Positions 26,501-34,570 of a DNA stretch of 64,000 bases are shown here, piece by piece. Below the pieces are notes generated by a model that did no database searches, was not told the origin of the DNA, and saw only the letters and a program-made list of their open reading frames with translations. The DNA comes from Lentzea albidocapillata (GTDB taxonomy: Bacteria; Actinomycetota; Actinomycetes; Mycobacteriales; Pseudonocardiaceae), in assembly GCF_000719115.1 (NCBI RefSeq), contig NZ_JOEA01000006.1, positions 222,591-286,590 on the forward strand, in the 5' to 3' direction. Within the stretch, counting starts at the first letter, position 1. Each line of letters starts with the position of its first letter. The position numbers and the translations under genes were made by a program.

Positions 26501-27606
26501 GGTGAGGACGAGGGTCCGTTCGGCGACGGTGCGTTCGGGGAGGACGAAGGTGAAGGTCCGCCCGGCGAAGGCGAAGAAGGCGACGACGGGCTCGGACCGT
26601 CCGGAGAGGACGGTGAAGATGGAGAGGACGGCGAGGACGGCGAAGGTGACGGGCCAGACGGGGCCGAAGGCGACGAAGTCGTTGGCGCGTCAGGGGAGGA
26701 GGACGTCGGCGGGCCGCTGGTGGGCGTGCCGCCGGCGTTCGGGAGGTCCGGCGTGTTCGTGGACTGGAAGAGACCACCGGGCTTGATGGACTTCGTCGAG
26801 ATCACGTCGAGGCCGGTCACCTTGCCGACCAGCTTGCCGACGACCTTCATGATCTTCGTGAAGATCTCGACGATCTTGCCGAGCAGCGGCGAGACCTTCT
26901 TGATGGTCTTGATGAGCTTCTGGATGAGCTCGCCGATGCGGGTGGCCCACTTCGAGATCGCGGTGACGGCCTGCGCGACGATCACCGGCGTGCCGAACCC
27001 GAGCGTGAACACTGCCTCGAGCACCCACGTGATCAGCTTCGCGACCAGGTCGGCGATCAGGTCGCGCACCATCTCGCGGACGAAGGCGACGACCATGCCC
27101 ATGATGCCGACGACGGTGCCGACGGAACCGGCGGCGGACGCGGCCCCGGTGATCGCGTCGCCCTGGGCGCCCGCGGCGGCCCGGTACGCGTCCGCGGCGG
27201 GGCCCTGCCACTCGGCGGTGCCCTGAACGGCCTGCTGGTACTCCTGCGCGATCTTGCCGAGCTCCTCGGCGACCTTGTTCCACGTGGCCGAGTACGACTC
27301 GATCACCGGCGGGTCGCCCGCCAGCCAGTCGAGCGCCTCTTTCAACGGCTGCATGTGTTCCATCAGGAACGACGCCGCGGACGACAGCAGCGTGCCGAAC
27401 GGGTCGATCGCCATCGACGCGGCGTCCGCGACGAGGCCCACCATGCCCAGGCCGCCCTCGACCCAGTTGCCGTCCTTGATGCCGTTGAACGTGTCCATTG
27501 CGGACTCGGCGATGGGGATGCCCGTCGCCCAGCCGTTGTCGCCCGTCCCGGCGTTCATGAACCCCGACGGCTCGGCGTCTGGCTTGACCACCAGAGGATT
27601 CGACAT
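23521..27606 (-). CDS. Polymorphic toxin: WXG-type head, Pro/Ser/Gly/Asp-rich stalk, cysteine-protease-like module, nuclease tip
   Basis: A 1361-residue protein. Residues 1-290 are helical with a WXG-like EWQGPAADAYR (W133) and hydrophobic helices about 163-210, as in ESX/type VII or PPE-like effectors. Residues 291-820 are low-complexity (SPSSP, GGPGAPH, then RPDSNRPD repeats). Residues 849-960 contain FFTADVHV...GGHDYTP...VRLIGCDAG with His867 and Cys894, resembling caspase/C80-type self-processing domains. Residues about 1210-1361 carry WAGGHLLANELGGFGEYLN (His1234, Asn1248), like DNA/RNA non-specific endonucleases of the YeeF type. ATG 27606 has GGAGG 6 nt upstream. There is no signal peptide and no secretion gene nearby, so type VII export is inference. 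Confidence 0.85.
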   Translation of the reverse strand: MSNPLVVKPDAEPSGFMNAGTGDNGWATGIPIAESAMDTFNGIKDGNWVEGGLGMVGLVADAASMAIDPFGTLLSSAASFLMEHMQPLKEALDWLAGDPPVIESYSATWNKVAEELGKIAQEYQQAVQGTAEWQGPAADAYRAAAGAQGDAITGAASAAGSVGTVVGIMGMVVAFVREMVRDLIADLVAKLITWVLEAVFTLGFGTPVIVAQAVTAISKWATRIGELIQKLIKTIKKVSPLLGKIVEIFTKIMKVVGKLVGKVTGLDVISTKSIKPGGLFQSTNTPDLPNAGGTPTSGPPTSSSPDAPTTSSPSAPSGPSPSPSSPSSPSSPSSPDGPSPSSPSSPSPGGPSPSSSPNAPSPNGPSSSPNGPSSSPGPDGPSTSNAPSPGSPSSGGPSGGPSPSGGPSGPSTHGPASSPDAPAAPPRNTGQTTQAGVTAPEAPSQHAPSAPRDGGPPSGSATTPQQGPMGGPAGGPAGSPAGGSPAAGGARPGSGGGWTGTPGARGDLGSGMPSQRTPDMSPSPARPSAPSQPNFGPSGSPNAPSAPHGPSAPHAPHGGPSAPSPHGGPGAPHSPNAPSAPHGGPGAPHGGPNTPSGPGGPGAPHSPDGSHGGPGTTSPSARTDAPTRPQSTTSPTHADTPRSGPSGPGTNPHPPQQPGFGPGPGAPHAGGPGPHTPGGHGPGGPSRPDSPAPHQRPDANRPDGPRPRGADGPVTHPGQRPDAPGQPHNRPDGSRPDTSRPDSNRPDSNRPDNSRPDSNRPDANRPDAARPDGPGHGPTSPHRDTDGPGHHDADNRPDNDTPQSHAEERPSPQQAHERHAEQTPAGVSHHGGDTDMGDLPHRVPEDPRFFTADVHVTPDGRARVGGHDYTPAEYADMLRHSGYDGSRPVRLIGCDAGSNDFAQQLSRHLDAPVVAPTKPAWTDSSGRVFTSDPEISPDGTRSPKIPPNGEWETHHPDGSRTRASDDGYAPGSDRDTDGADAVDRGDGTQGNDPDADPEYTPPPKDRIIPADDPAFNERFVDFDRPTHQPVDPNNPDAPRQPLNRHEEIQAPHRDRETVPDGNTEPDRLQPIENPDPVPVPLRDHQPLQPWTEYPVTNQNGTRTTFVTDGDGDVKWVEATPGRQDLQVDGKGKWSGFNPDLSHPLLPDAKYQVPNYHNNDKMLAFHTDQHGQTDSMTGDVEAGGQNKNFRDDDGGKGAQQRAYQEGEAAYPNNPPDRTLTDQELKDSRVKWAGGHLLANELGGFGEYLNMHGQMAGSNSGNAKDGWFHEPSWRNKETELVEFSKQPHQDVQNYQVRATREADGVPSEVTMRWQEVTYARNADGTVQLGPDNKPVVENVVTKERVFPNRPEVNYGPQDRYKGR
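25150..26736 (-). repeat. Low-complexity coding repeats in the toxin stalk
   Basis: About 1.6 kb encoding residues roughly 291-820 of the toxin. It has three zones: Ser/Pro/Gly repeats (SPSSPS, GPSSSPNGPSSS), Gly-Ala-Pro-His units (GGPGAPH, NAPSAPHG), and hexapeptide RPDSNR/RPDANR units. The DNA is a run of near-repeats prone to slippage. Long open frames on the plus strand here are by-products of this composition. Confidence 0.8.
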
Positions 27607-27849
27607 CACGTGCCTCCGATGATCTTGGTGATGTCCTCCGGCACGTGCCGTCCTTCCCCCGAAACGCAGCGGAACGCAGTGGTTCCCCAGGATGACGCAG
27701 CGTCGGACGCGCTGGTTCCACGAGGCGTCCAAATGGTCCGGACAGCGCAACCGCGTTGCTCCGGCGGGACGCGGATCCGCGAGGTGCGCGCAGGTGGCAG
27801 AGGTTCGTATTCTGGTGCTTCACGACAGCGTCGGTGCGAGGGGCCGAGA

Positions 27850-28542
27850 GTGGACGGGCAACGTCGAGACCGGCTCGAGCGGATGATCGCGGAACGCACC
27901 ACAGGTTCCGAGTGGCCGCTGGCGCTGTGCGCGGTGTGCGTGCAGGTGCTGCCCGGGGTGGACGCCGCGGCGTTGGTGCTGCGTGGCGACGCGCGGGCGC
28001 AGGAGATGGTCAGCGCCAGCGACGGGTGGGCGGCGGTGATCGAGGAACTCCAGTACACGCTGGGCGAGGGTCCCGCGGTGGAGGCCTGTCGCGGTGGCGG
28101 TCCGGTGCTGGTCGGGGACGTGCGCGCGGAGCAGGGCAGGTGGCCCGGGTTCGCCGACGCGGCCGCGGAGGAGGGCCTCGCCGCGATGTTCGCGTTTCCC
28201 CTGCAGGTCGGTGGCATCCGGCTCGGCACCCTGGACCTGTACCGGCGCCGTCCCGGCGGGCTGTCCGGGGAGGCGGTCACGGACGCCGCCCTGCTGGCCG
28301 ACCTGGCGACGCTCGCGTTGCTGGAGAACGAGCTCGCGGACGACGAGGACAAGCTGCGGATGGAAGTGTCCTATCAGGACGTTCACATGGCGACCGGTGT
28401 GCTGGCGGCGAAGCTGCGCATCAGCCTCGAGGACGCCTTCGCCCGGTTGCGGGCGCACGCCTTCGCCGAGCGGCGGTCGGTGCTGGAGGTCTCGCGCGAC
28501 GTGCTCGACCAGCGGATTTCCCTCGATCGGCTGGCGGACTGA
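27850..28542 (+). CDS. GAF-ANTAR RNA-binding regulator
   Basis: A 230-residue protein with a GAF-like sensory domain (about 20-160; LGEGPAVEACRGGGPVLVGD, FAFPLQVGGIRLGTLDLYR) and a C-terminal ANTAR domain (about 170-225; YQDVHMATGVLAAKLRISLEDAFARLRAHAF). ANTAR domains bind paired RNA hexaloops and prevent transcription termination. The ligand of the GAF domain is unknown. GTG 27850 is preferred, with GAGGGG about 8 nt upstream. A second GAF-ANTAR gene follows within about 40 bp, so the pair is probably cotranscribed. No hexaloop tandem was recognised in this window. The 243 bp upstream, to the toxin start, holds no gene I can support. Confidence 0.88.
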   Translation: MDGQRRDRLERMIAERTTGSEWPLALCAVCVQVLPGVDAAALVLRGDARAQEMVSASDGWAAVIEELQYTLGEGPAVEACRGGGPVLVGDVRAEQGRWPGFADAAAEEGLAAMFAFPLQVGGIRLGTLDLYRRRPGGLSGEAVTDAALLADLATLALLENELADDEDKLRMEVSYQDVHMATGVLAAKLRISLEDAFARLRAHAFAERRSVLEVSRDVLDQRISLDRLAD

Positions 28543-28578
28543 ACCGTGTCGCACCTCGACGGGTCGTATGCTGTGAAC

Positions 28579-29304
28579 GTGTCCGATGTCCGAGACGAGG
28601 TTGTTCCCGCGCTGAGCGACCTCACCGCGAGTCTCATCGACCACGACGACCCGGACACCGTGTTGCGCCTGGTCACTGCCGCGTGCACGAGGTTGCTCGG
28701 TGCGTCCGCCACCGGCGTGCTGCTGAGCGACCCGCGGGGCGGCATGAGCGTCGTGTCCGCCTCCGACGAGCGGTCGCGGTTCGTGGAACTCCTGCAGACC
28801 CAGGCCGACGAAGGTCCCTGTGTCGACTGCATCAGGGACGGGGTGGCCGTGACCACCACCGATCTTGCCGCCGAGGACCGGTGGCCCACGTTCCGGCCGG
28901 CCGCGCTCGCCGCCGGTTACCGTGCGGTGCACGCCAGCCCCATGCGACTGGACGGCCAGGTGCTCGGTGGCCTGAACCTGCTCTACCTCGAGCCCGCCTC
29001 CCTGGAATCCTGGCAGCAGCGGCTGGCTCAGGTGCTCGCCGACCTGGCGGTGCTGGGACTGTCCCAGGAAACCGGACCAGCGCGCGTGCACCGGCTGACC
29101 GAGCGCACGCTGACCACGCTGAACGACCGCGTGCAACTCGCGCACGCCGTCGGCCTGGTCGCGGGCACGCTCGACGTCGGTGTCGACGTCGCGCGGACCC
29201 GGATCCTCGACCACGCCCGCGAGGCCGGCAGGCCGGTGCGCGATGTCGCCAGGGCCCTCACCAACGGCGAGATCGAGCCTGCCGCAGTGGCCGCGGCCCG
29301 TTAG
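28579..29304 (+). CDS. GAF-ANTAR RNA-binding regulator (second copy)
   Basis: A 241-residue paralogue with a GAF domain (about 10-145; LLGASATGVLLSDPRGGMSVVSASDERSRFVELLQ, DEGPCVDCIRDG) and a divergent ANTAR domain (about 165-225; LNDRVQLAHAVGLVAGTLDVGVDVARTRILDHA). The DEGPCVDC cysteines are a frequent feature of this subgroup and could bind a cofactor. GTG 28579 is chosen over GTG 28546 because TATGCT lies exactly 6 nt upstream, which would give a separate leaderless transcript in addition to read-through from the first gene. Low ANTAR conservation leaves RNA binding unproven. Confidence 0.85.
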   Translation: MSDVRDEVVPALSDLTASLIDHDDPDTVLRLVTAACTRLLGASATGVLLSDPRGGMSVVSASDERSRFVELLQTQADEGPCVDCIRDGVAVTTTDLAAEDRWPTFRPAALAAGYRAVHASPMRLDGQVLGGLNLLYLEPASLESWQQRLAQVLADLAVLGLSQETGPARVHRLTERTLTTLNDRVQLAHAVGLVAGTLDVGVDVARTRILDHAREAGRPVRDVARALTNGEIEPAAVAAAR

Positions 29305-29396
29305 CCGCAGGAGAGCTCGGCGGCGAGCTTCGTGTCGCGACCTCGCCGATTCTCAGTGACCATGACTGGGAGGGGCGCACGGAGGAGGGCTGCCTG

Positions 29397-30392
29397 GTGG
29401 AAAGCGCGGCACCAGCGGGCCGTCCGCTCGACCTCGTCCGGCCCATGCTCGCCACTCCGGGCAGCGCGCCACAGGACGACGGCTGGGCCGTCGAGTTCAA
29501 ATGGGACGGTTACCGGGGCGTCGCGCACTGCCAGGGCGGCAACGTGCAGCTGATCAGCCGCAACGACCTCGACTTCATGCAGCGCTTCCCCGAGCTGAAC
29601 GTCCTGCCCGACCTGCTGCACCACCGGACCGCCGTGCTCGACGGCGAGATCGTGGCCCTGGACCAGGAAGGACGGCCGAACTTCGGACTGCTGCAGCAAC
29701 GCGACAAGCTCGCTCCCGGCGTGCGGGAGCTGCGGCCGAGCCGGCCGCGCATCGCCTACTTCGTGTTCGACCTGCTGCACCTGGACGGGCGGTCGCTGTT
29801 GTCGACGCCCTACGACGCGCGGCGGGCGATGCTCGTCGAGCTGGGCCTGCCCGGTGAACACGCGGTTCAGGTGCCTCCGGCGTTCCTGAGCACCGATCCG
29901 GCGGACGTCCTGCACGTGGCGAGCCAGTACGGGTTCGAGGGGATCGTCTCGAAGCGCGCCAAGTCCCGCTACGAGCCGGGTCGCCGGTCACCTGCCTGGG
30001 TGAAAACGCCGTTCCGGCACACCCAGGAGGTCGTGATCGGGGGATGGCGCGTCGGGCAGGGCAACCGCGCGGGCAGGCTCGGGTCCCTGCTCCTCGGCGC
30101 CCACGACGGCCAGGGCGGCCTGGCGTACGTCGGCCACGTCGGTACGGGCTTCAGCCGGACCGTGCTCGCCGACCTCCAGCGGGAGCTGGAAAGGCTGGAG
30201 CGGCCCACCAGTCCGTTCGCCGTCGAGGTGCCGCGCGAGCACGCCCGCAACGCCCGCTGGGTCGAGCCCGAACTGGTGGGCGAGGTCGAGTATCGACAGT
30301 GGACATCGGACGGCCGGTTGCGGCATCCGGCCTGGCGTGGCATGCGTCCCGACCGAGATCCGTCCGGCGTGGTACTTCCTCCATCGCCGTGA
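29397..30392 (+). CDS. ATP-dependent DNA ligase (LigC/LigD ligase-domain type)
   Basis: A 331-residue enzyme that seals nicks with ATP. The adenylated lysine is Lys35 in EFKWDGYRG; other nucleotidyltransferase motifs are DGEIVAL, YFVFDLLHLDG, EGIVSKRA and WVKTPF. The C-terminal OB-fold (about 200-310; EVVIGGWRVGQGNRAGRLGSLLLGA) is complete. The length fits the stand-alone LigC type or the ligase part of LigD; there is no polymerase or phosphoesterase domain and no Ku gene nearby. GTG 29397 has GGAGG about 9 nt upstream. A role in non-homologous end joining or base-excision repair is inferred from family members. Confidence 0.92.
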   Translation: MESAAPAGRPLDLVRPMLATPGSAPQDDGWAVEFKWDGYRGVAHCQGGNVQLISRNDLDFMQRFPELNVLPDLLHHRTAVLDGEIVALDQEGRPNFGLLQQRDKLAPGVRELRPSRPRIAYFVFDLLHLDGRSLLSTPYDARRAMLVELGLPGEHAVQVPPAFLSTDPADVLHVASQYGFEGIVSKRAKSRYEPGRRSPAWVKTPFRHTQEVVIGGWRVGQGNRAGRLGSLLLGAHDGQGGLAYVGHVGTGFSRTVLADLQRELERLERPTSPFAVEVPREHARNARWVEPELVGEVEYRQWTSDGRLRHPAWRGMRPDRDPSGVVLPPSP

Positions 30393-30432
30393 AGGACGGC
30401 GGTTCAGCGCGCGGCGACCACCCGGATGGTCG

Positions 30433-32589
30433 TCACCTCGCCTGGGCGGCGTCACCGCGCAGGTAGCGTTCCTCGACCTGCGGCAGGGGCTTCTCCGGCA
30501 GGTCGGCGTGCACCTTCGTCATCGTGTCGAACCAGGTCGTCGCCGGCACGGTGCCGCCGTAGATGTTGCCCTCGGGGCACAGCCGCGGCGGTCCCGAGCC
30601 GACGCAGATGCCCTTCGGCGACGTGCTGTCGTTGAACACCTGGACGGCGCCGGCGTAGTCGGGGGTGGCTCCCATGTACGCCGCGGACTTGTACTCCTCG
30701 GTCGTCCCGGTCTTGCCCATCATCGGACGCTTCCAGCCCGCCTTGCGCGCGGTGAACGCCGCGGTGCCCATGCCCTTGCTGTCCTCACTGAGACCGACGG
30801 CGAGCGCGTTGGCGAGAGGTTCGGGCACCGCCTGCTCGCACGGGGGCTTGATCAGCTCGATCTCCTTGCCGTTCCTGTCGACGACCCGCCGGATCGGGGT
30901 GGGTTCGCACCACACGCCGCCGCTCATGATCGTCGCGGCCACGTTCGCGAGTTCGAGGGTGCTCGACGGCGCGGGGCCCAGGGTGAAGGAGGCGTTGCCG
31001 TTGCCCGCGTAGAACTCCGCCTGGCTGACGCGCAGGTCCTTGGGGCCCTTCGGATCCGGCGGCACGCCGGCGATGTTCGTGGCCATCGTCCTGCGCATGC
31101 CGAGCCGCGACGCCATGTTCACCACGGCCTCCAGGCCCGTCTTCTCCTCCAGTATGACGAACGCCGTGTTGGGAGAGGTCGAAAGCGCCTGTCGCAGCGG
31201 CATCTGCGGTGGGTAGCGGTCGTTGTGGTTGGAGAGGCAGTACCAGTAGGTGTTCGGTTCACCCGTGGCAGGACAGGAAGCGGCTCCGCCCTTGAAGACC
31301 TTCGAGGTGTGGGAGTTGGGGGAGGGGATCACCGTTTCGATGCCGAATCCCTTCTCCAGGGCGGCGGCCGCGGTGAAGACCTTGTAGACAGAGCCCGTGC
31401 CGAACTTGTTCTCCACGCCGCTCGGCAGGTCGAACTGCGTCTCGAACTCCTCCTTGTTCAGGCCGTAGTCGCGGTTGGCCACCAGCGCCACGACCTCGTG
31501 CGCGTCCTTTCCCGGTCGCACGACGGCCATGGTGTTGGCCACACCAGGGGTGTTCTTCGGCGCCTGCGCCTCGACCGCCTGCTTCGCGTGCCCGGTGATC
31601 TTCGGGTCCAGTGTGGTCTCCACGCGGTAGCCGCCGATCTTCAGCTCCTCCAGGTTGAAGCCGGCCTCGGTGAGGTACCCCACCAGGAACGAGCAGAAGA
31701 ACCCGTACGACGGGCCGGCGCCGACGCACCCGGTCTGCAGCGGGCGGACAGGCTTGCTGAGGCCGAGTGGACCGGCCTTGTGGCGTTCTGCCTCGTCCTT
31801 GGACAGCTTCTTCTCGGCCACCATCGCGTCGATCACGAGGTTCCTGCGCTCCAAAGCCGCGTCGGGCCGTGCTTCCGGATCCAGTGCGGTCGGGCTGTTC
31901 ACCATGCCCGCGAGCGTCGCCGCCTGGGGGATGGTCAGCTTGTCCGGTGTGGTCTCGAAGTAGGCCTGTGCGGCGGCGGCGACACCGAAGATCGTCGAAC
32001 CGAACGGCACGACGTCGAGGTACCGCGCGAGGATCTCGTCCTTGCTCAGCGCCGTTTCCAGGCCCACCGCGATGCGCGCCTCCCGCAGCTTGCGGGTGAT
32101 GCTTTGTTCCTGGGCCTCGCGCTGTGCGTTTTTGTCCGTACGAGCCAGCACGTGCACGAGGTAGTTCTTCACGTACTGCTGGGTGATGGTGGACGCGCCC
32201 TGCTGCACCGATCCGCTGGCGTTGTTGCGGGCGGCGGCGCGGAGGCTGGCCAGCCAGTCGACACCGTTGTGGTCGTAGAAGCGTTGGTCCTCGATCGCGA
32301 GCAACGCGGTCTTCATGTTCGGCGAGATCCTGTCCGGCGGAGTGCGCACCCGGTACTGGTCGTACAGGTACGCGATCGCCGTCCCGTCCTTGTCCGTCAC
32401 CGTAGTCATCAGCGGCGGGTCCGTGTTCAGCATCTGGGCCAAGGTGGACTTCACCTGGTCGCCGATGGTGTTGGACAACGCTCCCAGCGTCGCGGTGGCG
32501 GGGAAGAGAAGCCCGGCGACCAGCGCACCGGCGAGCAGGCAGAGTCCGGCGAGCTTGCCGACACAGAACGCGATCGACTTGCGTTTCAC
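30433..32589 (-). CDS. Bifunctional penicillin-binding protein (GT51 plus transpeptidase)
   Basis: A 718-residue class A PBP anchored by one N-terminal transmembrane helix (about 8-35). The glycosyltransferase domain (about 60-240) has the catalytic EDQRFYDHNGVD and QGASTITQQYVKN motifs. The transpeptidase has SVYK (Ser400, Lys403), SPN (about 474) and KTGT (about 626). It polymerises and cross-links peptidoglycan outside the membrane. GTG 32589 is chosen over TTG 32595 because AGGGGAG lies 7 nt upstream. It has an unusual number of cysteines in the extracellular part (for example NTYWYCLSN, TGCVGAG, GVWCEP, PPCEQ), possibly disulfide-bonded. It is divergent from the GH25 gene. Confidence 0.93.
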   Translation of the reverse strand: MKRKSIAFCVGKLAGLCLLAGALVAGLLFPATATLGALSNTIGDQVKSTLAQMLNTDPPLMTTVTDKDGTAIAYLYDQYRVRTPPDRISPNMKTALLAIEDQRFYDHNGVDWLASLRAAARNNASGSVQQGASTITQQYVKNYLVHVLARTDKNAQREAQEQSITRKLREARIAVGLETALSKDEILARYLDVVPFGSTIFGVAAAAQAYFETTPDKLTIPQAATLAGMVNSPTALDPEARPDAALERRNLVIDAMVAEKKLSKDEAERHKAGPLGLSKPVRPLQTGCVGAGPSYGFFCSFLVGYLTEAGFNLEELKIGGYRVETTLDPKITGHAKQAVEAQAPKNTPGVANTMAVVRPGKDAHEVVALVANRDYGLNKEEFETQFDLPSGVENKFGTGSVYKVFTAAAALEKGFGIETVIPSPNSHTSKVFKGGAASCPATGEPNTYWYCLSNHNDRYPPQMPLRQALSTSPNTAFVILEEKTGLEAVVNMASRLGMRRTMATNIAGVPPDPKGPKDLRVSQAEFYAGNGNASFTLGPAPSSTLELANVAATIMSGGVWCEPTPIRRVVDRNGKEIELIKPPCEQAVPEPLANALAVGLSEDSKGMGTAAFTARKAGWKRPMMGKTGTTEEYKSAAYMGATPDYAGAVQVFNDSTSPKGICVGSGPPRLCPEGNIYGGTVPATTWFDTMTKVHADLPEKPLPQVEERYLRGDAAQAR

Positions 32590-32807
32590 GGTCAAACTCC
32601 CCTCGCTGAATGCGGCTTTCGACGGTTACCCGGCGCACCGTTGAACACGCGCCCACATCGAATGAACCAGCCGCCGGGAATTCGTCACGCAGCGTGCCGA
32701 AAGGGGGTTTCGCTCACCCTCTCGTGCCAACAAACGCGTGTCCGGTTTTTCCGTTCCTGGCGCGGGTAGCTGGCCATCAGGAACATTCACGCACGGGGAG
32801 GAAACCA

Positions 32808-33614
32808 ATGCCGTCGCAACAAAGTGCAGGCTCTCATGTTGTTCGCACCGCTGCGATCGCGTTGGTCGCGAGCATGCTGAGTCCCGTCAACGTCCATGCG
32901 TCCGAAGGCTCGGAAGACCACTCGGCCGGCTCGCAGATCGCCAAGCACGAAGGTACTGGCGAGATGCTCATGACACCGCCCGATCTCGGCGTGGGCCGGG
33001 TGGACGGCATCGACGTCAGCAGCCACCAGGGCAACGTCGACTGGGGACACTGGTGGCGTTCGGGCAAGCGCTTCGTCTACATCAAGGCGACCGAGGGCAC
33101 CGCCTACCTCAACCCCAAGTTCACCCAGCAGTACAACGGTTCCGCGGCCGTGGGCATGATCAGGGGCTCCTATCACTTCGCGCTGCCGAACCGTTCCGAC
33201 GGCGCGACGCAGGCCCGGTTCTTCGTGCGGAACGGCGGCGGCTGGTCGCGGGACGGGCGAACGCTGCCCGGAACGCTCGACATCGAGTACAACCCGTACG
33301 GCGGCGACACCTGCTACGGCCTGAGCCATGCCGCGATGGTGGGCTGGATTCGCAGCTTCAGCGACACCTACCACGCACTGACCAAGCGTTGGCCGGTGAT
33401 CTACACATCCACGCAGTGGTGGGACAAGTGCACGGGACGCAGCGGCGACTTCAGTTCCACCAACCCGTTGTGGCTCGCCAGGTACTCGGCGTCGGTCGGT
33501 CCCATGCCCTTCAAATGGCCGGTCCACACCATCTGGCAGTACACCTCGTCGCCGATCGACCAGAACGTCTTCAACGGGGGTGCCGACCGGCTCGCCTCCC
33601 TGGCGTCGGGATGA
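32808..33614 (+). CDS. Secreted GH25 muramidase (lysozyme)
   Basis: A 268-residue protein with a Sec-type signal peptide (about residues 1-32, cleavage near VNVHA|SEG) and a GH25 domain (about 66-262). The catalytic acids are in DGIDVSSHQGNVDW and LDIEYNPYGG; WQYTSSPIDQNVFNG is the family's C-terminal block. It hydrolyses the glycan chain of peptidoglycan and is related to the Streptomyces cellosyl/lysozyme M1 group. ATG 32808 has GGGGAGGA 5 nt upstream. It is divergent from the class A PBP across 218 bp with no other gene, consistent with coordinated wall synthesis and turnover. Confidence 0.93.
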   Translation: MPSQQSAGSHVVRTAAIALVASMLSPVNVHASEGSEDHSAGSQIAKHEGTGEMLMTPPDLGVGRVDGIDVSSHQGNVDWGHWWRSGKRFVYIKATEGTAYLNPKFTQQYNGSAAVGMIRGSYHFALPNRSDGATQARFFVRNGGGWSRDGRTLPGTLDIEYNPYGGDTCYGLSHAAMVGWIRSFSDTYHALTKRWPVIYTSTQWWDKCTGRSGDFSSTNPLWLARYSASVGPMPFKWPVHTIWQYTSSPIDQNVFNGGADRLASLASG

Positions 33615-33617
33615 GTC

Positions 33618-34037
33618 GTGCGCGCCCCGGTTCGCAGGTCCGAACTCCTCCTGCTGGTCTTCCTCGGCATGGTGTTCGCGGTGTCGTCGACCCTCGTCGT
33701 GGCCTCCGTGACGCACATGGAGAAGATCGGCCTGAGCATCGACGGTCTCGAGGACGGCGCGGTGCTGAGGGCGGCGGCTTTTCGCGACGTCCGCATCAGC
33801 ACGGGTGATCCGGCCGTCCTGGGACGGGTCGAAGTTCTCGTGGACGACACCGTGATCGCGACGAGCCGTGACGGAGACCGGCTGACCCTGGAGAGCTTCA
33901 CGCCGGCCGAGGGGAACCATGCGCTGACAGCTCGCGTCCGCAGCACCACGCCGTTGGTCATGGACGCCGTCGTGGATCACGAGTTCACCGTGGACAACAC
34001 CGCGCCACCCGGTGACCGCGGAGCCGGCAGAACTGAC
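33618..34037 (+). pseudogene. Truncated envelope protein gene (5' remnant)
   Basis: GTG 33618 follows the muramidase stop by 3 bp and encodes a convincing N-terminus: a signal-anchor helix (RRSELLLLVFLGMVFAVSSTLVVASV) and a beta-rich, Ig-like domain ending DHEFTVDNTAP. After that the frame becomes arginine-rich and antisense to the next gene. In the +1 frame about ten more sensible residues (VTAEPAELT) follow, so a frameshift and then loss of the 3' part near 34037 are likely. The complete form in relatives may be a membrane-anchored glycoside hydrolase or deacetylase; that is a guess. A natural short secreted protein is possible but less likely. Confidence 0.6.
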
Positions 34038-34406
34038 CTACACGTCGTTCAGGTCACCGGCGACCGCCCGCGCGAGCTCCGCTGCGCGTTGCATGGCTTC
34101 GGCGCACAACGCCATGTGCCCCAACGACTCCACCTCGTCCGACAGGTCGTCCGCACCGGTCACGGGTGCCAGCCGCGTATCCGCGATCGCGCGCACGATC
34201 GTCGCCGTCGCCGTGGCCATCCGCCGCGTGAGAGCGGCCATCGCCAGCATGACGTTCTCGGCCTGACCGGGGCTGATCGGTGTGCGCTGCTCGCCGCCCG
34301 GAGATCGCCCGAGGCCGGCGTCCCAGGTGGAGGCTGCCACGCACAGCGCGTCGACGAACGGTTGCCAGGCCTCGTCCGTCTCGGCAGCGGGTTCATGTTC
34401 GTTCAC
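34038..34406 (-). CDS. Conserved-looking hypothetical protein, helical
   Basis: A 122-residue soluble protein of unknown family, mostly alpha-helical (VMLAMAALTRRMATATATIVRAIADTRL; LGHMALCAEAMQRAAELARAVAGDL). The GTG start at 34406 has a strong GGAGG 7 nt upstream. It is on the opposite strand to its neighbours, and its stop abuts the point where the truncated plus-strand gene loses sense, suggesting it came in with, or was left by, the rearrangement. Confidence 0.6.
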   Translation of the reverse strand: MNEHEPAAETDEAWQPFVDALCVAASTWDAGLGRSPGGEQRTPISPGQAENVMLAMAALTRRMATATATIVRAIADTRLAPVTGADDLSDEVESLGHMALCAEAMQRAAELARAVAGDLNDV

Positions 34407-34570
34407 GGGACACCTCCGATCAGGGTCCTCACCGGATACCCGCCGCGATGACGGTCCGTGAGGAATTCACTAGACAGGGTGTTTGCCAGGTCGTGATGTC
34501 TGGCGGGTCGGTCCATGGGTACCTGCCATGTACCACAACAACCACCCACGTTCAGGAAAGGGACACGGGC

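Noticed and set aside
24933..26777. Second long minus-strand frame inside the toxin gene
   Set aside because: An Arg/Thr/Pro-rich shifted frame caused by G/C-rich repeats, with no domain.
25709..27226. Long plus-strand open frame opposite the toxin
   Set aside because: It is antisense to the low-complexity stalk and head; its Gly/Pro/Asp composition mirrors the repeats, and the minus-strand frame has recognisable domains.
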